NCBI RefSeq assembly: GCF_003955665.1 | Contig: NZ_RXHU01000006.1 | Location: 1 to 46,698 of the forward strand | Length of the DNA stretch: 46,698 nt | Direction: 5' to 3' | Source of the DNA: Paenibacillus whitsoniae | GTDB taxonomy: Bacteria; Bacillota; Bacilli; Paenibacillales; NBRC-103111 | In this document: positions 26,110 through 33,812 of the stretch, piece after piece | How positions within the stretch are numbered: the stretch's first letter is position 1 | How the letters are laid out: each line of letters starts with the position of its first letter | Program-made: the position numbers and the translations under genes | Notes under the pieces: generated by a model | Databases searched by the model: none | The model's input: only the letters and a program-made list of their open reading frames with translations | What the model was told of the DNA's origin: nothing

Positions 26110-29100
26110 ATGCGAGGTGTAACGTACGAGAACGCTCCCAGCGGTTGGAATGAAGCGCTGCCGCTGGGGAACGGGCATTTTGGCGGCATGGTATTCTATG
26201 AGGACAACCGCCTGACGATGGCGATGAACCATTACGACGTGTATTACCGGAAGTTGAACCGATATAGTCGGGCGTTTCGTGAGGGTGAAGGGCGAGACTT
26301 CGAGCGTCAATATGGCTATTCGTTCGAGGAACTCCGGCAGCGGGCGCTGGAGATGTATCGGAATCCGCAGCAGGAGGCGATCTTTCTGTACGGAGATGCG
26401 CTGTCTCCGGAGAGCATGTACCGCAAGTATGGCAAGGCGTCCGGCGGGACTTCGCATTATCCGACGGGGGAGCTAAGATTGTTCGTGAACGAGGGGCTGA
26501 GGGAGGCTGCGCGTTCATCGCTCTCGCTGGATGTGGAGCGGGCGGAGGTTCGGTTGGGTGTTGAGGTGGGTGAGAAGGATGGCGAGGAGGAACCTCGGCA
26601 AGACGGCGAAAGGCTGGAAGCGTCCTTTTTCGTTGCTCAGGGTGAGGATTGGCTGGTGACGGAGATTCGGCAATCTTCACCTGGGCTGCTGCCGGCCGTG
26701 GAGCTGGCGGTCCCGGCCAGGCGGTACGTCAACATGCAGGTGACCTATCATCAGGAGGACGAGACGACATTTTACTACCGGGGATCGTTTTATCCGGATG
26801 GCGAGGATCGGGAGCGGCATGCTCCTTTTTCTTTTGTCGTGGTGATGAAAATCGTGGGTGCTGTCGGGCGGTTGCTGGACAGCGAGGATGGGGATGGCCT
26901 GCATATTGAGCTTTGCGAGGCAGGCCGAGAAGTGACGCTCCTCACGACAGTTGTAACGGAGGAGGAAACGGGCGATCCGCTCCGTTTGGCGTTGGCGCGT
27001 GCGGCTGGGGTAGATCTTGCACGTGTAGCTATGCTGCGGGAAGCGCATCGACAGCATTGGACGCAGTTCTGGCGGCGTTCGTCGGTTTCGCTGTCCGATC
27101 CGGTGCTCGAAGATTTGTGGTACATCAATTTGTACGCCATCGCTTGCAGCAGCGGCCGAGGGGGCCGGATGATCGAGCAGGCGTGCGGACTGAACGGTTT
27201 GTGGGACATCAAGCAGCCGACCAAATGGGGCAGCATGTGGTACTGGGACGTGAACATTCAGGCGGCGTTTTGGCCGCTGTATACAGCGAACCATTTGGAA
27301 GTGGCGCAGGCGTTTAACGATGGTCTGCTCTCGTATGTGGCGGAAGCCGAGCGCATGGCAGAGCAGTTTTATGGGATGGAAGGCATCGCCGGGGATTATC
27401 CGCATGCGCTGTACTTCTCTATTTGGCCGTGGTGTGCTCAGTTCCTGTGGAACTATTATCGGTACAGCGGGGATCTCGGGTTTCTGCGGGAACAAGCCTA
27501 TCCGCTTTTTAGAAAGACCGCCCGATTCTTCGAGAGCTTCCTGCAGGAAAATCCGGAGACCGGACGGCTGGATATTTTTCCGGACATTTCGCCGGAGCAG
27601 GGGCCGCTCACCCGCAATTCGACGTGCTCGCTATCGGCGGTGAAGTACTTGCTCTTGATCGCAAGCGAAGCGGGAGAGCTGGTCGGGGCGGCGGAGAGCG
27701 ACGCCTTCAAATGGCGGGCGCTCGCCGAACGGCTGGCGCCGTATCCGACGGGGGAGTCGCCCGGCTACGGCGGCGTGTTCCTCGACTCGGAGTGGGCGCC
27801 GGCGACAGTGCATTTGCGCCATCCGTCGCTGCTCATGCCGATTTACCCGATCGGAGAAGTCGACCGGTACAGCGAGACGGACGTGCGGCGCCGGGCCGAG
27901 AATACATTGCGCTACGCCGCCAAGAACACGGAATACGGCATGTTTCAGTTCGGTTGGTTGTCTTGTGTGGCCTCTCGATTGGGCTTGGGCGACACCGCGC
28001 TCCGGCTGCTGTATGAGCAGGGCATCGACTTGTCCCTGCGGGTAAATGGATTGTTCGCCGAAGAAACCGAGCGTTGGATGAACTACTGCAACATCACCAA
28101 CGAGCCTTTGTACCATCCATTTATGATGGAGGCTTCGGGGGAGCTAGTCGCCGCCGTGAACGAAATGCTGCTGCAAAGCTACAGCGGGGTGATCGAGGTG
28201 TTTCCCGCTGTGCCTGACGGGCTGTCGGAGATGGAGCGTCCAGCCGGGGAGTACGCGCATCTCGTATATGGGAATGTACGTTCTTATGTGGCTTGGGAGG
28301 AGTGTGCTTATCGCGGGCTGTTGGCGGTAGGTGCTTTTGAAGTCAGCGCCCGGCGAGTTGGGGGCCGCACGATGTGGGTGTACGTCGTGAGCCAGGCGGG
28401 GAATCGCGCGGTGCTGCGGCACCCTTGGGCAGTTGGTACACGGGTGCAAATCTGGGGCCGAAACGGCACTGGTTGGTCAACGGTGCAGGCGACAGCGGAA
28501 GGCGATTGCCTCGCCTGGGATACGCAGGCAGGGTGGGCCTATGCGATTTATCCGCAGGAGGTGGAGCTGCTGCCGGAGGAGATTGAGGGGTGGTGTTTGG
28601 CGTCTTCCTTTTCGAAGCGTCCAGATCCGCCTAGCGCAGGGTCAGCAACACCACGAGTCGTGAGGCCGCTCGTCCACCAAGCGCATACCGGCCGGCGCGT
28701 TTTCCTCGGCAAAGACGGGGAGACCGACCTGCTTCGCAAGCTCGATCATTTCACGTTTGATTACTACGCCGGTAATCATCGGGAATCGCGCCTAGCGGCG
28801 TATCGGCTCGATTTCGGCGTCGGTGCGGAGACGCAGCAGAAGCGCTACGAGCTGGCGCTGCCGAGGCAGATGCACGTGGGCGGCGTGCTCGGGCAGACAT
28901 TCCGGCCGATCTCGCCGGACATGCTGTTCACCGCGCGCGCTGGCATCGGCTGGGAGCCCGGTAGCGCTGCGCTTGTTGCGCTGGATCGCGGAGAGCCCGA
29001 CGAGCTGCGCCGGGATTTCATCGGCGGCGAGACCGAGGCGACGTTCGTCATCGAGCTGCCGCGCGGCCGATACGACGTGCTGTTCATCACCGGCGACAGC

Positions 29101-29307
29101 GAAGCGCCGTCGTACACGGAGATTGCCGTGGAAGGGCAATCGACCTGGAAGCCGGAGCGCGCGCTGCAAGCGGGCGAGTTTGCTTGTGATATTTTGCCGA
29201 TTGCGATGAGGAAGGATGGGTATGCGGGCATCCGGTTCAGCACCTTGCCGGGAATGGTGTGGCGGATCAATGTGCTGATTGTCAATAAGGGGTATGTGTA
29301 TTTGTAA
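26110..29307 (+). CDS. Cytoplasmic GH95-like glycoside hydrolase with C-terminal sandwich domain
   Basis: The 1,065-residue product has no signal peptide, so it should act on the imported oligosaccharide inside the cell. The N-terminus WNEALPLGNGHFGGMVF is the GH65/GH95 N-terminal domain signature. The helical barrel follows (about 310-690), then a beta domain. E496 in ISPEQG fits the GH95 catalytic acid region. The segment aligned with the usual N-x-N before the Y/FWP motif reads D380-V-N382, and the usual QIDGN reads MMEAS (E674), so the base machinery is altered. Residues about 895-1060 resemble the sandwich domain of rhamnogalacturonan acetylesterases (LDFGVG, RDFIGGE, ELPRGRYDVLFITGD). 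GH95 members are mostly alpha-L-fucosidases; the specificity here is uncertain. AGAGGAG precedes the start by about seven bases. Confidence 0.82.
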   Translation: MRGVTYENAPSGWNEALPLGNGHFGGMVFYEDNRLTMAMNHYDVYYRKLNRYSRAFREGEGRDFERQYGYSFEELRQRALEMYRNPQQEAIFLYGDALSPESMYRKYGKASGGTSHYPTGELRLFVNEGLREAARSSLSLDVERAEVRLGVEVGEKDGEEEPRQDGERLEASFFVAQGEDWLVTEIRQSSPGLLPAVELAVPARRYVNMQVTYHQEDETTFYYRGSFYPDGEDRERHAPFSFVVVMKIVGAVGRLLDSEDGDGLHIELCEAGREVTLLTTVVTEEETGDPLRLALARAAGVDLARVAMLREAHRQHWTQFWRRSSVSLSDPVLEDLWYINLYAIACSSGRGGRMIEQACGLNGLWDIKQPTKWGSMWYWDVNIQAAFWPLYTANHLEVAQAFNDGLLSYVAEAERMAEQFYGMEGIAGDYPHALYFSIWPWCAQFLWNYYRYSGDLGFLREQAYPLFRKTARFFESFLQENPETGRLDIFPDISPEQGPLTRNSTCSLSAVKYLLLIASEAGELVGAAESDAFKWRALAERLAPYPTGESPGYGGVFLDSEWAPATVHLRHPSLLMPIYPIGEVDRYSETDVRRRAENTLRYAAKNTEYGMFQFGWLSCVASRLGLGDTALRLLYEQGIDLSLRVNGLFAEETERWMNYCNITNEPLYHPFMMEASGELVAAVNEMLLQSYSGVIEVFPAVPDGLSEMERPAGEYAHLVYGNVRSYVAWEECAYRGLLAVGAFEVSARRVGGRTMWVYVVSQAGNRAVLRHPWAVGTRVQIWGRNGTGWSTVQATAEGDCLAWDTQAGWAYAIYPQEVELLPEEIEGWCLASSFSKRPDPPSAGSATPRVVRPLVHQAHTGRRVFLGKDGETDLLRKLDHFTFDYYAGNHRESRLAAYRLDFGVGAETQQKRYELALPRQMHVGGVLGQTFRPISPDMLFTARAGIGWEPGSAALVALDRGEPDELRRDFIGGETEATFVIELPRGRYDVLFITGDSEAPSYTEIAVEGQSTWKPERALQAGEFACDILPIAMRKDGYAGIRFSTLPGMVWRINVLIVNKGYVYL

Positions 29308-29336
29308 GGGATTGCTTATAGCTTTGCGGCGATACG

Positions 29337-29363
29337 AAAAAGACACCCTTGAGGTGTCTTTTT
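29337..29363 (+). terminator. Terminator ending the second sugar operon
   Basis: AAAAAGACACC (29337-29347) pairs perfectly with GGTGTCTTTTT (29353-29363). The A and T runs make it usable from both strands. Confidence 0.9.
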
Positions 29364-29520
29364 ATATTGAAGATTACTACGTGATGTTATGATATTGTCC
29401 ATACTTTGAGCATGGTTTAATATGGAAATACAGTACTCCAGAAGAAACGGCACTCTTAATAAAAGAGCGATTTCAACTTTAGTTCATTCCGCTAACGAAG
29501 AACGTTTATTGAACGTTTGA

Positions 29521-29682
29521 CTATTTATTATCCCTCGTGATAAGTCCAAGAATAAACAGGATAATTCCGATAAGTGGAATTATCACTTCAAACAGATGCA
29601 ATCTAATATGCATATTGTTTTGAACGTAGTACATCAATACAAAGAGAAAAATACCTGACAGCATTAATTTGTTTGATGGCAT
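29521..29682 (-). CDS. Small two-helix membrane protein (53 residues)
   Basis: A 53-codon frame starts at an ATG preceded by GAGGTG and ends in TAG. The product begins MPSNKLMLSGIFLFVLMYYV and ends with a strongly hydrophobic stretch, IIPLIGIILFILGLI, followed by a charged tail (TRDNK). Two membrane helices are likely. I do not recognise the family. The ribosome site, base use and helix pattern make it a credible small gene. The flanking sequence 29364-29520 shows nothing else. Confidence 0.55.
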   Translation of the reverse strand: MPSNKLMLSGIFLFVLMYYVQNNMHIRLHLFEVIIPLIGIILFILGLITRDNK

Positions 29683-29731
29683 TTATTAATCACCTCAGTC
29701 CAAGTTTATCATATTGATTGAATGTTATGCT

Positions 29732-29777
29732 TAAGAACGATAGCGAGGCGATGGAACTGATCCATCGCTTGTTTTTT
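29732..29777 (+). terminator. Terminator with partial dispersed-repeat core
   Basis: GCGATGGA (29748-29755) pairs perfectly with TCCATCGC (29761-29768), and TTGTTTTTT follows. The preceding AACGATAGCGAG matches the end of the dispersed repeat core found further right, suggesting a degraded copy of that element. Confidence 0.7.
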
Positions 29778-29797
29778 AATTCTGTGCCACTCATGAC

Positions 29798-29989
29798 GTG
29801 ATCCACGGCACCCTCATTAGCCTCGGGATGGCGATTCTCACGGCTCAAATTTTCGCGAAGATCAAGGCTCCAAAGATCAATGGCTGGATTACCATGTTTG
29901 GATTGGGCGTGCCCGGGAACGGCATGCTGCTGCGAGCCGCTTGTACCCTAGCCATCCCTGGCCCAGTAAAACTCAGAAAGTACGGCTAG
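29798..29989 (+). pseudogene. Possible remnant of a membrane-protein gene
   Basis: An open frame of 63 codons encodes a hydrophobic peptide containing HGTLISLGMAILTAQIFAKI and GWITMFGLGVPGNGMLL. It has no ribosome site, is more GC-rich than its surroundings, and overlaps the 3' end of tspO by 17 bases. I read it as a decayed fragment of unknown origin; it may be chance. Confidence 0.25.
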
Positions 29990-30455
29990 AATTTTTATTC
30001 AGCTGGTAGATAGACCAGGCTAATAAAGTGGCGAAACATGACCACAATAAGTAAGGAACCAGCAGCCAGGCGGCTAGCTTGGAATAAGGAATCGTGTAGT
30101 AGATCAGAAGGAACGTAGTAACAGCAACGACAAGGGTATCCAGGAAAGCTAAACGGAGGTTTTTCAGTTTAAATTCGAAAAAAGTAAAGGCTTGATTCGC
30201 GATATAGTTGATGAACAAGATCAGGATGTAGGCTATGGATACTTCCTGGAAGCCGTCGGTTTTGGTATAGACGATTGCAATTGACAGGGAAATCAAGACA
30301 TAGAGGATGCTCCAAACAATGCCGAATAATTTGGGCGGAGGGCTCCATGTTGGCTTACGAAGACTTGCAAAATACGCCAGATCGGTAGGAAACAGAACAC
30401 TTGAGATAGAGAAGAGTGCATAAGTAATAAGGAAAACAGTAATAAACGATAACAA
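29973..30455 (-). CDS. tspO: TspO/MBR family membrane protein
   Basis: This 160-residue protein has five predicted helices. It shows the family signatures RKPTWSPPPKLFGIVWSILY in the first loop and helix, and PYLLWSCFATLLAWSIYQLN in the last helix. TspO proteins bind tetrapyrroles and influence stress responses in bacteria. The start is TTG with a perfect GGAGGTG seven bases upstream (complement of 30463-30469). It stands alone on the minus strand; a cadmium-type ATPase remnant lies upstream. Confidence 0.9.
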   Translation of the reverse strand: MLSFITVFLITYALFSISSVLFPTDLAYFASLRKPTWSPPPKLFGIVWSILYVLISLSIAIVYTKTDGFQEVSIAYILILFINYIANQAFTFFEFKLKNLRLAFLDTLVVAVTTFLLIYYTIPYSKLAAWLLVPYLLWSCFATLLAWSIYQLNKNSSRTF

Positions 30456-30597
30456 ATCGAAGCACCTCCATTTTGTTTATCCTAGTATATTAACCTATAT
30501 GATTTACTTTGACTAAAAAGGATAACCTGTTACTATAAAATTTTAGTATTTCTACGTAAAGGCAGGATAGTTGTAACTCAAATAAGCGAATAAAAGT

Positions 30598-30619
30598 AAA
30601 AAGCCGCCTTACAGGCGGC
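30598..30619 (-). terminator. Terminator of the P-type ATPase remnant
   Basis: Read on the minus strand, GCCGCC (30614-30619 complement) pairs with GGCGGC (30603-30608 complement) around a five-base loop, and five Ts follow. Confidence 0.8.
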
Positions 30620-30626
30620 CTAAGCG

Positions 30627-30830
30627 TTATCTCTTTTTCACTTTTAACAATCGTAAGCTATTAAGTGTCACAATCAAAGTAGCCCCCATATCAGCCAAAA
30701 TCGCAAGCCACAAGGTCAGCCAACCGGGAATGATCAGTACCAGGGCCAGTAGCTTGATGCCCAAGGAAAATGTTACGTTTTGTTTGATGATCGACAAAGT
30801 TTTTTGGCTTAGTCTTATTGTGTGTTGCAT
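30627..30830 (-). pseudogene. C-terminal remnant of a heavy-metal P1B-type ATPase (CadA/ZntA-like)
   Basis: The 67-residue frame matches only the last two helices of cadmium/zinc-exporting ATPases: [17 protein letters not shown], then [18 protein letters not shown] and [17 protein letters not shown]. Full-length proteins have about 600-700 residues, so the metal-binding, phosphorylation and ATP-binding parts are gone. An AAGGAG happens to precede the ATG, so a peptide might still be made, but transport is impossible. It shares its strand with a MerR-like tail upstream, pointing to a decayed metal-resistance locus. Confidence 0.8.
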
Positions 30831-30910
30831 GTTCGATCAACTCCTTACTATTCGATGAAGTAACTGAATTAATTACAAAAAATAAATATTGCCATCAACA
30901 TAATAATCCC

Positions 30911-31081
30911 CTAACACGAACCTTTGTTTTCTATTTTATCCAAGCATTCTGACCATGTAAGGCATTTGCAGCTTAGTCCACTGTCTAGTATCTGTATCAT
31001 AAAATTAAGTTGCCTCTTTCGCTCTTCAAGTTGAGAGCGTTTTGCTTTGCCATCTGTTCCCAACGCTCTGATAGTAGGCAT
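30911..31081 (-). pseudogene. C-terminal remnant of a MerR-family metal-responsive regulator
   Basis: A 56-codon frame reads as the end of a MerR-type protein: a coiled-coil dimer helix (RSQLEERKRQLNFMIQILDS) followed by a cysteine cluster GLSCKCLTWSECLDKI, typical of metal-binding tails. The helix-turn-helix half is missing, and an in-frame stop lies immediately upstream of the first ATG. It sits just before the ATPase remnant on the same strand, as a regulator and exporter pair would. Confidence 0.6.
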
Positions 31082-31216
31082 TGTGATTTATCAAAGACGA
31101 AAAGCAAATGGATCATCTTGTATGCGACCAGGGTGTAAATGCAATTCCTGCCAAATGAATGGAGCTTAATGGATATAAAAAAAGAGATACCAGTGGCTTG
31201 CTGTCATACAGTTTAG

Positions 31217-31363
31217 CGAAAATGCAGTCCATTCCTAACATTTTCAGTCATAGCAAGTCATGTAAATGTGCCTATTATGCTGCAGCTAGCAGGAGATGAT
31301 GAAGCGAAAGCATTCTTGCAAAAAGACATTCAAGCAAATATAAACATTATTACCGGACAATAA
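31217..31363 (+). pseudogene. Possible 3' remnant of an unidentified gene
   Basis: A frame without a start, opening after a TAG at 31214, encodes ASHVNVPIMLQLAGDDEAKA and ends QANINIITGQ at a TAA. It looks protein-like in composition but I cannot assign it. The rest of 31082-31591 holds a repeat copy with a terminator (31388-31457) and nothing else that I can support. Confidence 0.22.
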
Positions 31364-31387
31364 CCGGCTCAAGGAACAGTGATTCAT

Positions 31388-31457
31388 TGAACGAACGGGA
31401 AACGTTAGCTGAATAAAGACACCGGGGCAGCCGTCCATGATGATCGGCTGCCTTTTC
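31388..31457 (+). terminator. Dispersed repeat copy with terminator hairpin
   Basis: The core AACGGGAAACGTTAGCTGAAT is followed by GGCAGCCG (31426-31433) pairing with CGGCTGCC (31445-31452) and TTTT. It belongs to the repeat family also seen near 32.1, 32.7, 33.7, 38.8 and 41.0 kb. Confidence 0.7.
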
Positions 31458-31591
31458 CTCGTCGCTAAAGGGCAGCTTAATAATAGCCCCTACTTTTGTT
31501 ATAGGTAATTCAAATAAAATGATAGGTTCTTTTTAACACTATAAATGGCATGTTTTATAATTACCATAAAGTGGTTAACGGAGGTGAGGAG

Positions 31592-32068
31592 ATGAATGTC
31601 TTTTGTACTGCAGCTGGTTTAATTGTCGAAGATAACAATGTTCTTCTTGTAAAAGTTACTTATGGAGCCAATAAAGGGCGCTGGATGCTTCCAGGAGGTT
31701 TTGTAGACGAAGGGGAAACATTTCAGGAAGCCGCAATAAGAGAAGTAAAAGAAGAAAGTGGACTGACTGCTGAAGTAAAAAGCCTTATTGGTGTAAGAGA
31801 TGGGATTAGAGCTATTCATAATGGTAGTGAACACGGAATATACTTAGTATTTGAAATGGAAGTAACTTCAGGTACTGTTAGTATTGATGGTTATGAGGTT
31901 GATGAAGCTAGATTCATACCTGTAGAAGAAGCTCTGCGAGATCCATTGGTAATCCATTTAACGAAAGAAATGATTATCGCACATCGTTCGAATAATAAAG
32001 GATTGCGTCAACTGCATAAAACAGTGCAAGCTAACAATAGCTGGACAAAATATGAAGTTTTAGCTTGA
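31592..32068 (+). CDS. NUDIX hydrolase
   Basis: This 158-residue protein hydrolyses a nucleoside-diphosphate-linked substrate of unknown identity. The complete Nudix box is present at residues 36-58: G36, E42, R50-E51, E54-E55, G57, within [20 protein letters not shown]. The start ATG 31592 follows a strong GGAGGTGAGG (31580-31589); the in-frame ATG at 31550 lacks a ribosome site. It appears to be a single-gene unit ending at a repeat-linked terminator. Confidence 0.9.
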   Translation: MNVFCTAAGLIVEDNNVLLVKVTYGANKGRWMLPGGFVDEGETFQEAAIREVKEESGLTAEVKSLIGVRDGIRAIHNGSEHGIYLVFEMEVTSGTVSIDGYEVDEARFIPVEEALRDPLVIHLTKEMIIAHRSNNKGLRQLHKTVQANNSWTKYEVLA

Positions 32069-32085
32069 AATTCAATTGAGGCACT

Positions 32086-32154
32086 AAGTTATCAGGAGAC
32101 TATAGTTGAATAATTAGGGAGCAGATTGCCGCGGCTGGCAGATGCTCCCTTTTC
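32086..32154 (+). terminator. Dispersed repeat copy with terminator after the NUDIX gene
   Basis: GGGAGCA (32117-32123) pairs with TGCTCCC (32143-32149), with an inner TGCC/GGCA stem, and TTTT follows. The preceding CTATAGTTGAATAATTAGG matches the dispersed repeat. Confidence 0.75.
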
Positions 32155-32234
32155 ATTTGAGGTAAAGGGAGGAGACTAAGATTATTTCATGAATTATTAA
32201 TGGTAAAGTTTAATATTGTGCGGGAGGGAATTTA

Positions 32235-32705
32235 TTGAATATAGAAATCATACCCCTCGATGACTCTCATATTCCTAAAGTAAAATGCCTGTTAGCTGGT
32301 TACTTAAATTCTTCTTCCAATGGAGTGGACGAATCAGCTCCATCACCAGAGCAACTAGAACTATGTGAACAAGTCTTAAATAGGTTTATTAAAGACGTCT
32401 CATCTTATTGTTATTTAGCTAAGCAGGATCATGATTATATTGGCTTCATCGTCCTCTCCTGGAGCTTCTCCATTAGCAAAGGTTACCCAATATTGCGTAT
32501 AGAGGCTTTATATACATCATCGAAGCATAGAAAGAAGGGCGTTGGCAAAAAGCTAATGGAGCATGCCATTAATCTAGCTAGTGCTAATAATGCCGCACGA
32601 TTACAGCTCGAAACAGACGATGATAATGCCCCTGCTCGTACTTTGTATAAGCAACTTGGATTTAAATTAATAAAGGGTAAGGGTGTATATATGTCATTTT
32701 TATAG
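32235..32705 (+). CDS. GNAT family N-acetyltransferase
   Basis: This 156-residue acetyl-CoA-dependent acetyltransferase has the fold's motif A in IEALYTSSKHRKKGVGKKLM (beta strand followed by the R/Q-x-x-G-x-G/A pyrophosphate loop). The late ETDDDNAPARTLYKQLGF is the usual C-terminal GNAT motif. TTG start with GGGAGGG (32222-32228) six bases upstream. The acceptor substrate is unknown. A repeat copy lies 15 bases after its stop. Confidence 0.88.
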   Translation: MNIEIIPLDDSHIPKVKCLLAGYLNSSSNGVDESAPSPEQLELCEQVLNRFIKDVSSYCYLAKQDHDYIGFIVLSWSFSISKGYPILRIEALYTSSKHRKKGVGKKLMEHAINLASANNAARLQLETDDDNAPARTLYKQLGFKLIKGKGVYMSFL

Positions 32706-32720
32706 ATATTATGGTTTCGA

Positions 32721-32745
32721 ATTAACGGGACACTATAGTTGAAAT
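32721..32745 (+). repeat. Dispersed repeat copy (core only)
   Basis: ATTAACGGGACACTATAGTT followed by GAAAT matches the family core, without the terminator hairpin. It lies between the GNAT gene and the DinB remnant. Confidence 0.55.
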
Positions 32746-32757
32746 GGGGATTCCAAT

Positions 32758-33162
32758 ATGGTTGTTAGCTTGGAAAAAATACGATTCTTAGATATAAAGA
32801 ATTTACACAGTGGACGGATACCCTGAATGATCTACACGAGAGCATTTGGTTGCAACCGCTATCTGAAGGAAAAGCATCAACCGGAGAAATCATTCCACAC
32901 CTTGAGAACTGGGATAATTACCTTATCTCGGTAATTATCCCGGCGATTAAAAATGACGAAGGCATGATATTCCCGGACTTCGATTCGTTTAACCAAATAG
33001 CTTACGAATATGCGAGATCGGTAGTTTCTAAAGCTAGTCTGCTCGACTTGTCCTCACACGGGAACACCATATTCTTTGCTTTACATCATTCACGAATTTA
33101 ACGACCACGACAACCATCACAAAAATCAAATAATTGAGGCAGCGCACACGAACCTTTGCTAG
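32758..33162 (+). pseudogene. Frameshifted DinB-superfamily gene
   Basis: Three frames must be joined to recover a DinB-like protein. The start is ATG 32758 (MVVSLEKIRFLDI). A shifted frame follows with FTQWTDTLNDLHES, EIIPHLENWDNYLISVIIPA and FPDFDSFNQIAYEYARS, and then, after a break near 33050-33080, HEFNDHDNHHKNQII and a TAG at 33160-33162. PHLENWD and DHDNHH are the usual positions of the metal-binding histidines. Intact relatives have about 160-170 residues, so about 30 residues seem deleted between the last two parts. The gene is not expected to be functional. Confidence 0.75.
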
Positions 33163-33181
33163 CATCGGATAGAACACTGAT

Positions 33182-33499
33182 CTACGGTGTGAAAAATGAA
33201 GCGCGATTCATGAAAATCTCTTGGATATTTTCAACAATCGGCCCATCCTCTTCAGACTTACGCTTCACCTCGAGCCACTCGGGATCTTGCCGGAATGCAC
33301 CCCAAATTTTCTGACGTTCGTCCATATCTTTATATGCCAATACATAATACAGCTTCGAAAGGCCGGTTTGATCGATCCAGAAATCGGTTACTTTTATCCC
33401 CAACCGCTCAAAGATCATGAGCGTATGCTGGCTGAAACGCTGTTGAATGGCTTCCATTTTACCCTCGTACATCGTATAAATACGCAGCTCGTACAGCAT
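33182..33499 (-). CDS. NIPSNAP family protein
   Basis: This 105-residue single-domain protein has the ferredoxin-like alpha/beta-barrel pattern of the NIPSNAP family: opening MLYELRIYTMYEGKMEA, then YYVLAYKDMDERQKIWGAF and a C-terminal helix. The biochemical role in bacteria is not established. The second ATG (33499) has GAGGA eight bases upstream, whereas the first (33505) is too close. It stands alone, facing away from the MDR oxidoreductase terminus region. Confidence 0.82.
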   Translation of the reverse strand: MLYELRIYTMYEGKMEAIQQRFSQHTLMIFERLGIKVTDFWIDQTGLSKLYYVLAYKDMDERQKIWGAFRQDPEWLEVKRKSEEDGPIVENIQEIFMNRASFFTP

Positions 33500-33654
33500 G
33501 ACCATTTCCTCGCTTTCATTAATCCTGTTTTGTGTAATCTGCTCTTACAGTAGCTGAATTTTAATGGGAAGGCAATATAAATAACGCGTGGACAAGAGGG
33601 TAATTGGAACGAGATAATCTGCTTATCTCCAGCCATGAATGAAGAGGCATATTT

Positions 33655-33712
33655 TTAACGATAGCTCAACCAGAACAGGGAGCAGGCCACAGCGGCGCTG
33701 CTTTCTGTTCTA
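33655..33712 (+). repeat. Dispersed repeat copy with hairpin
   Basis: TTAACGATAGCTCAAC is followed by AGAACAG (33672-33678) pairing with CTGTTCT (33705-33711), with an inner AGCAG/CTGCT stem. A separate palindrome, GAGATAA/TTATCTC, lies just before at 33611-33629. Nothing else is seen in 33506-33812. Confidence 0.55.
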
Positions 33713-33812
33713 TTGAAATAACGGCAGAGTAATCCGAGTAAATGATAAATATATTTGTGAATGATGGGGCAGTTAGCCGAAAACTACTCCCAGAATGGCT
33801 AGTTTCCATCTA

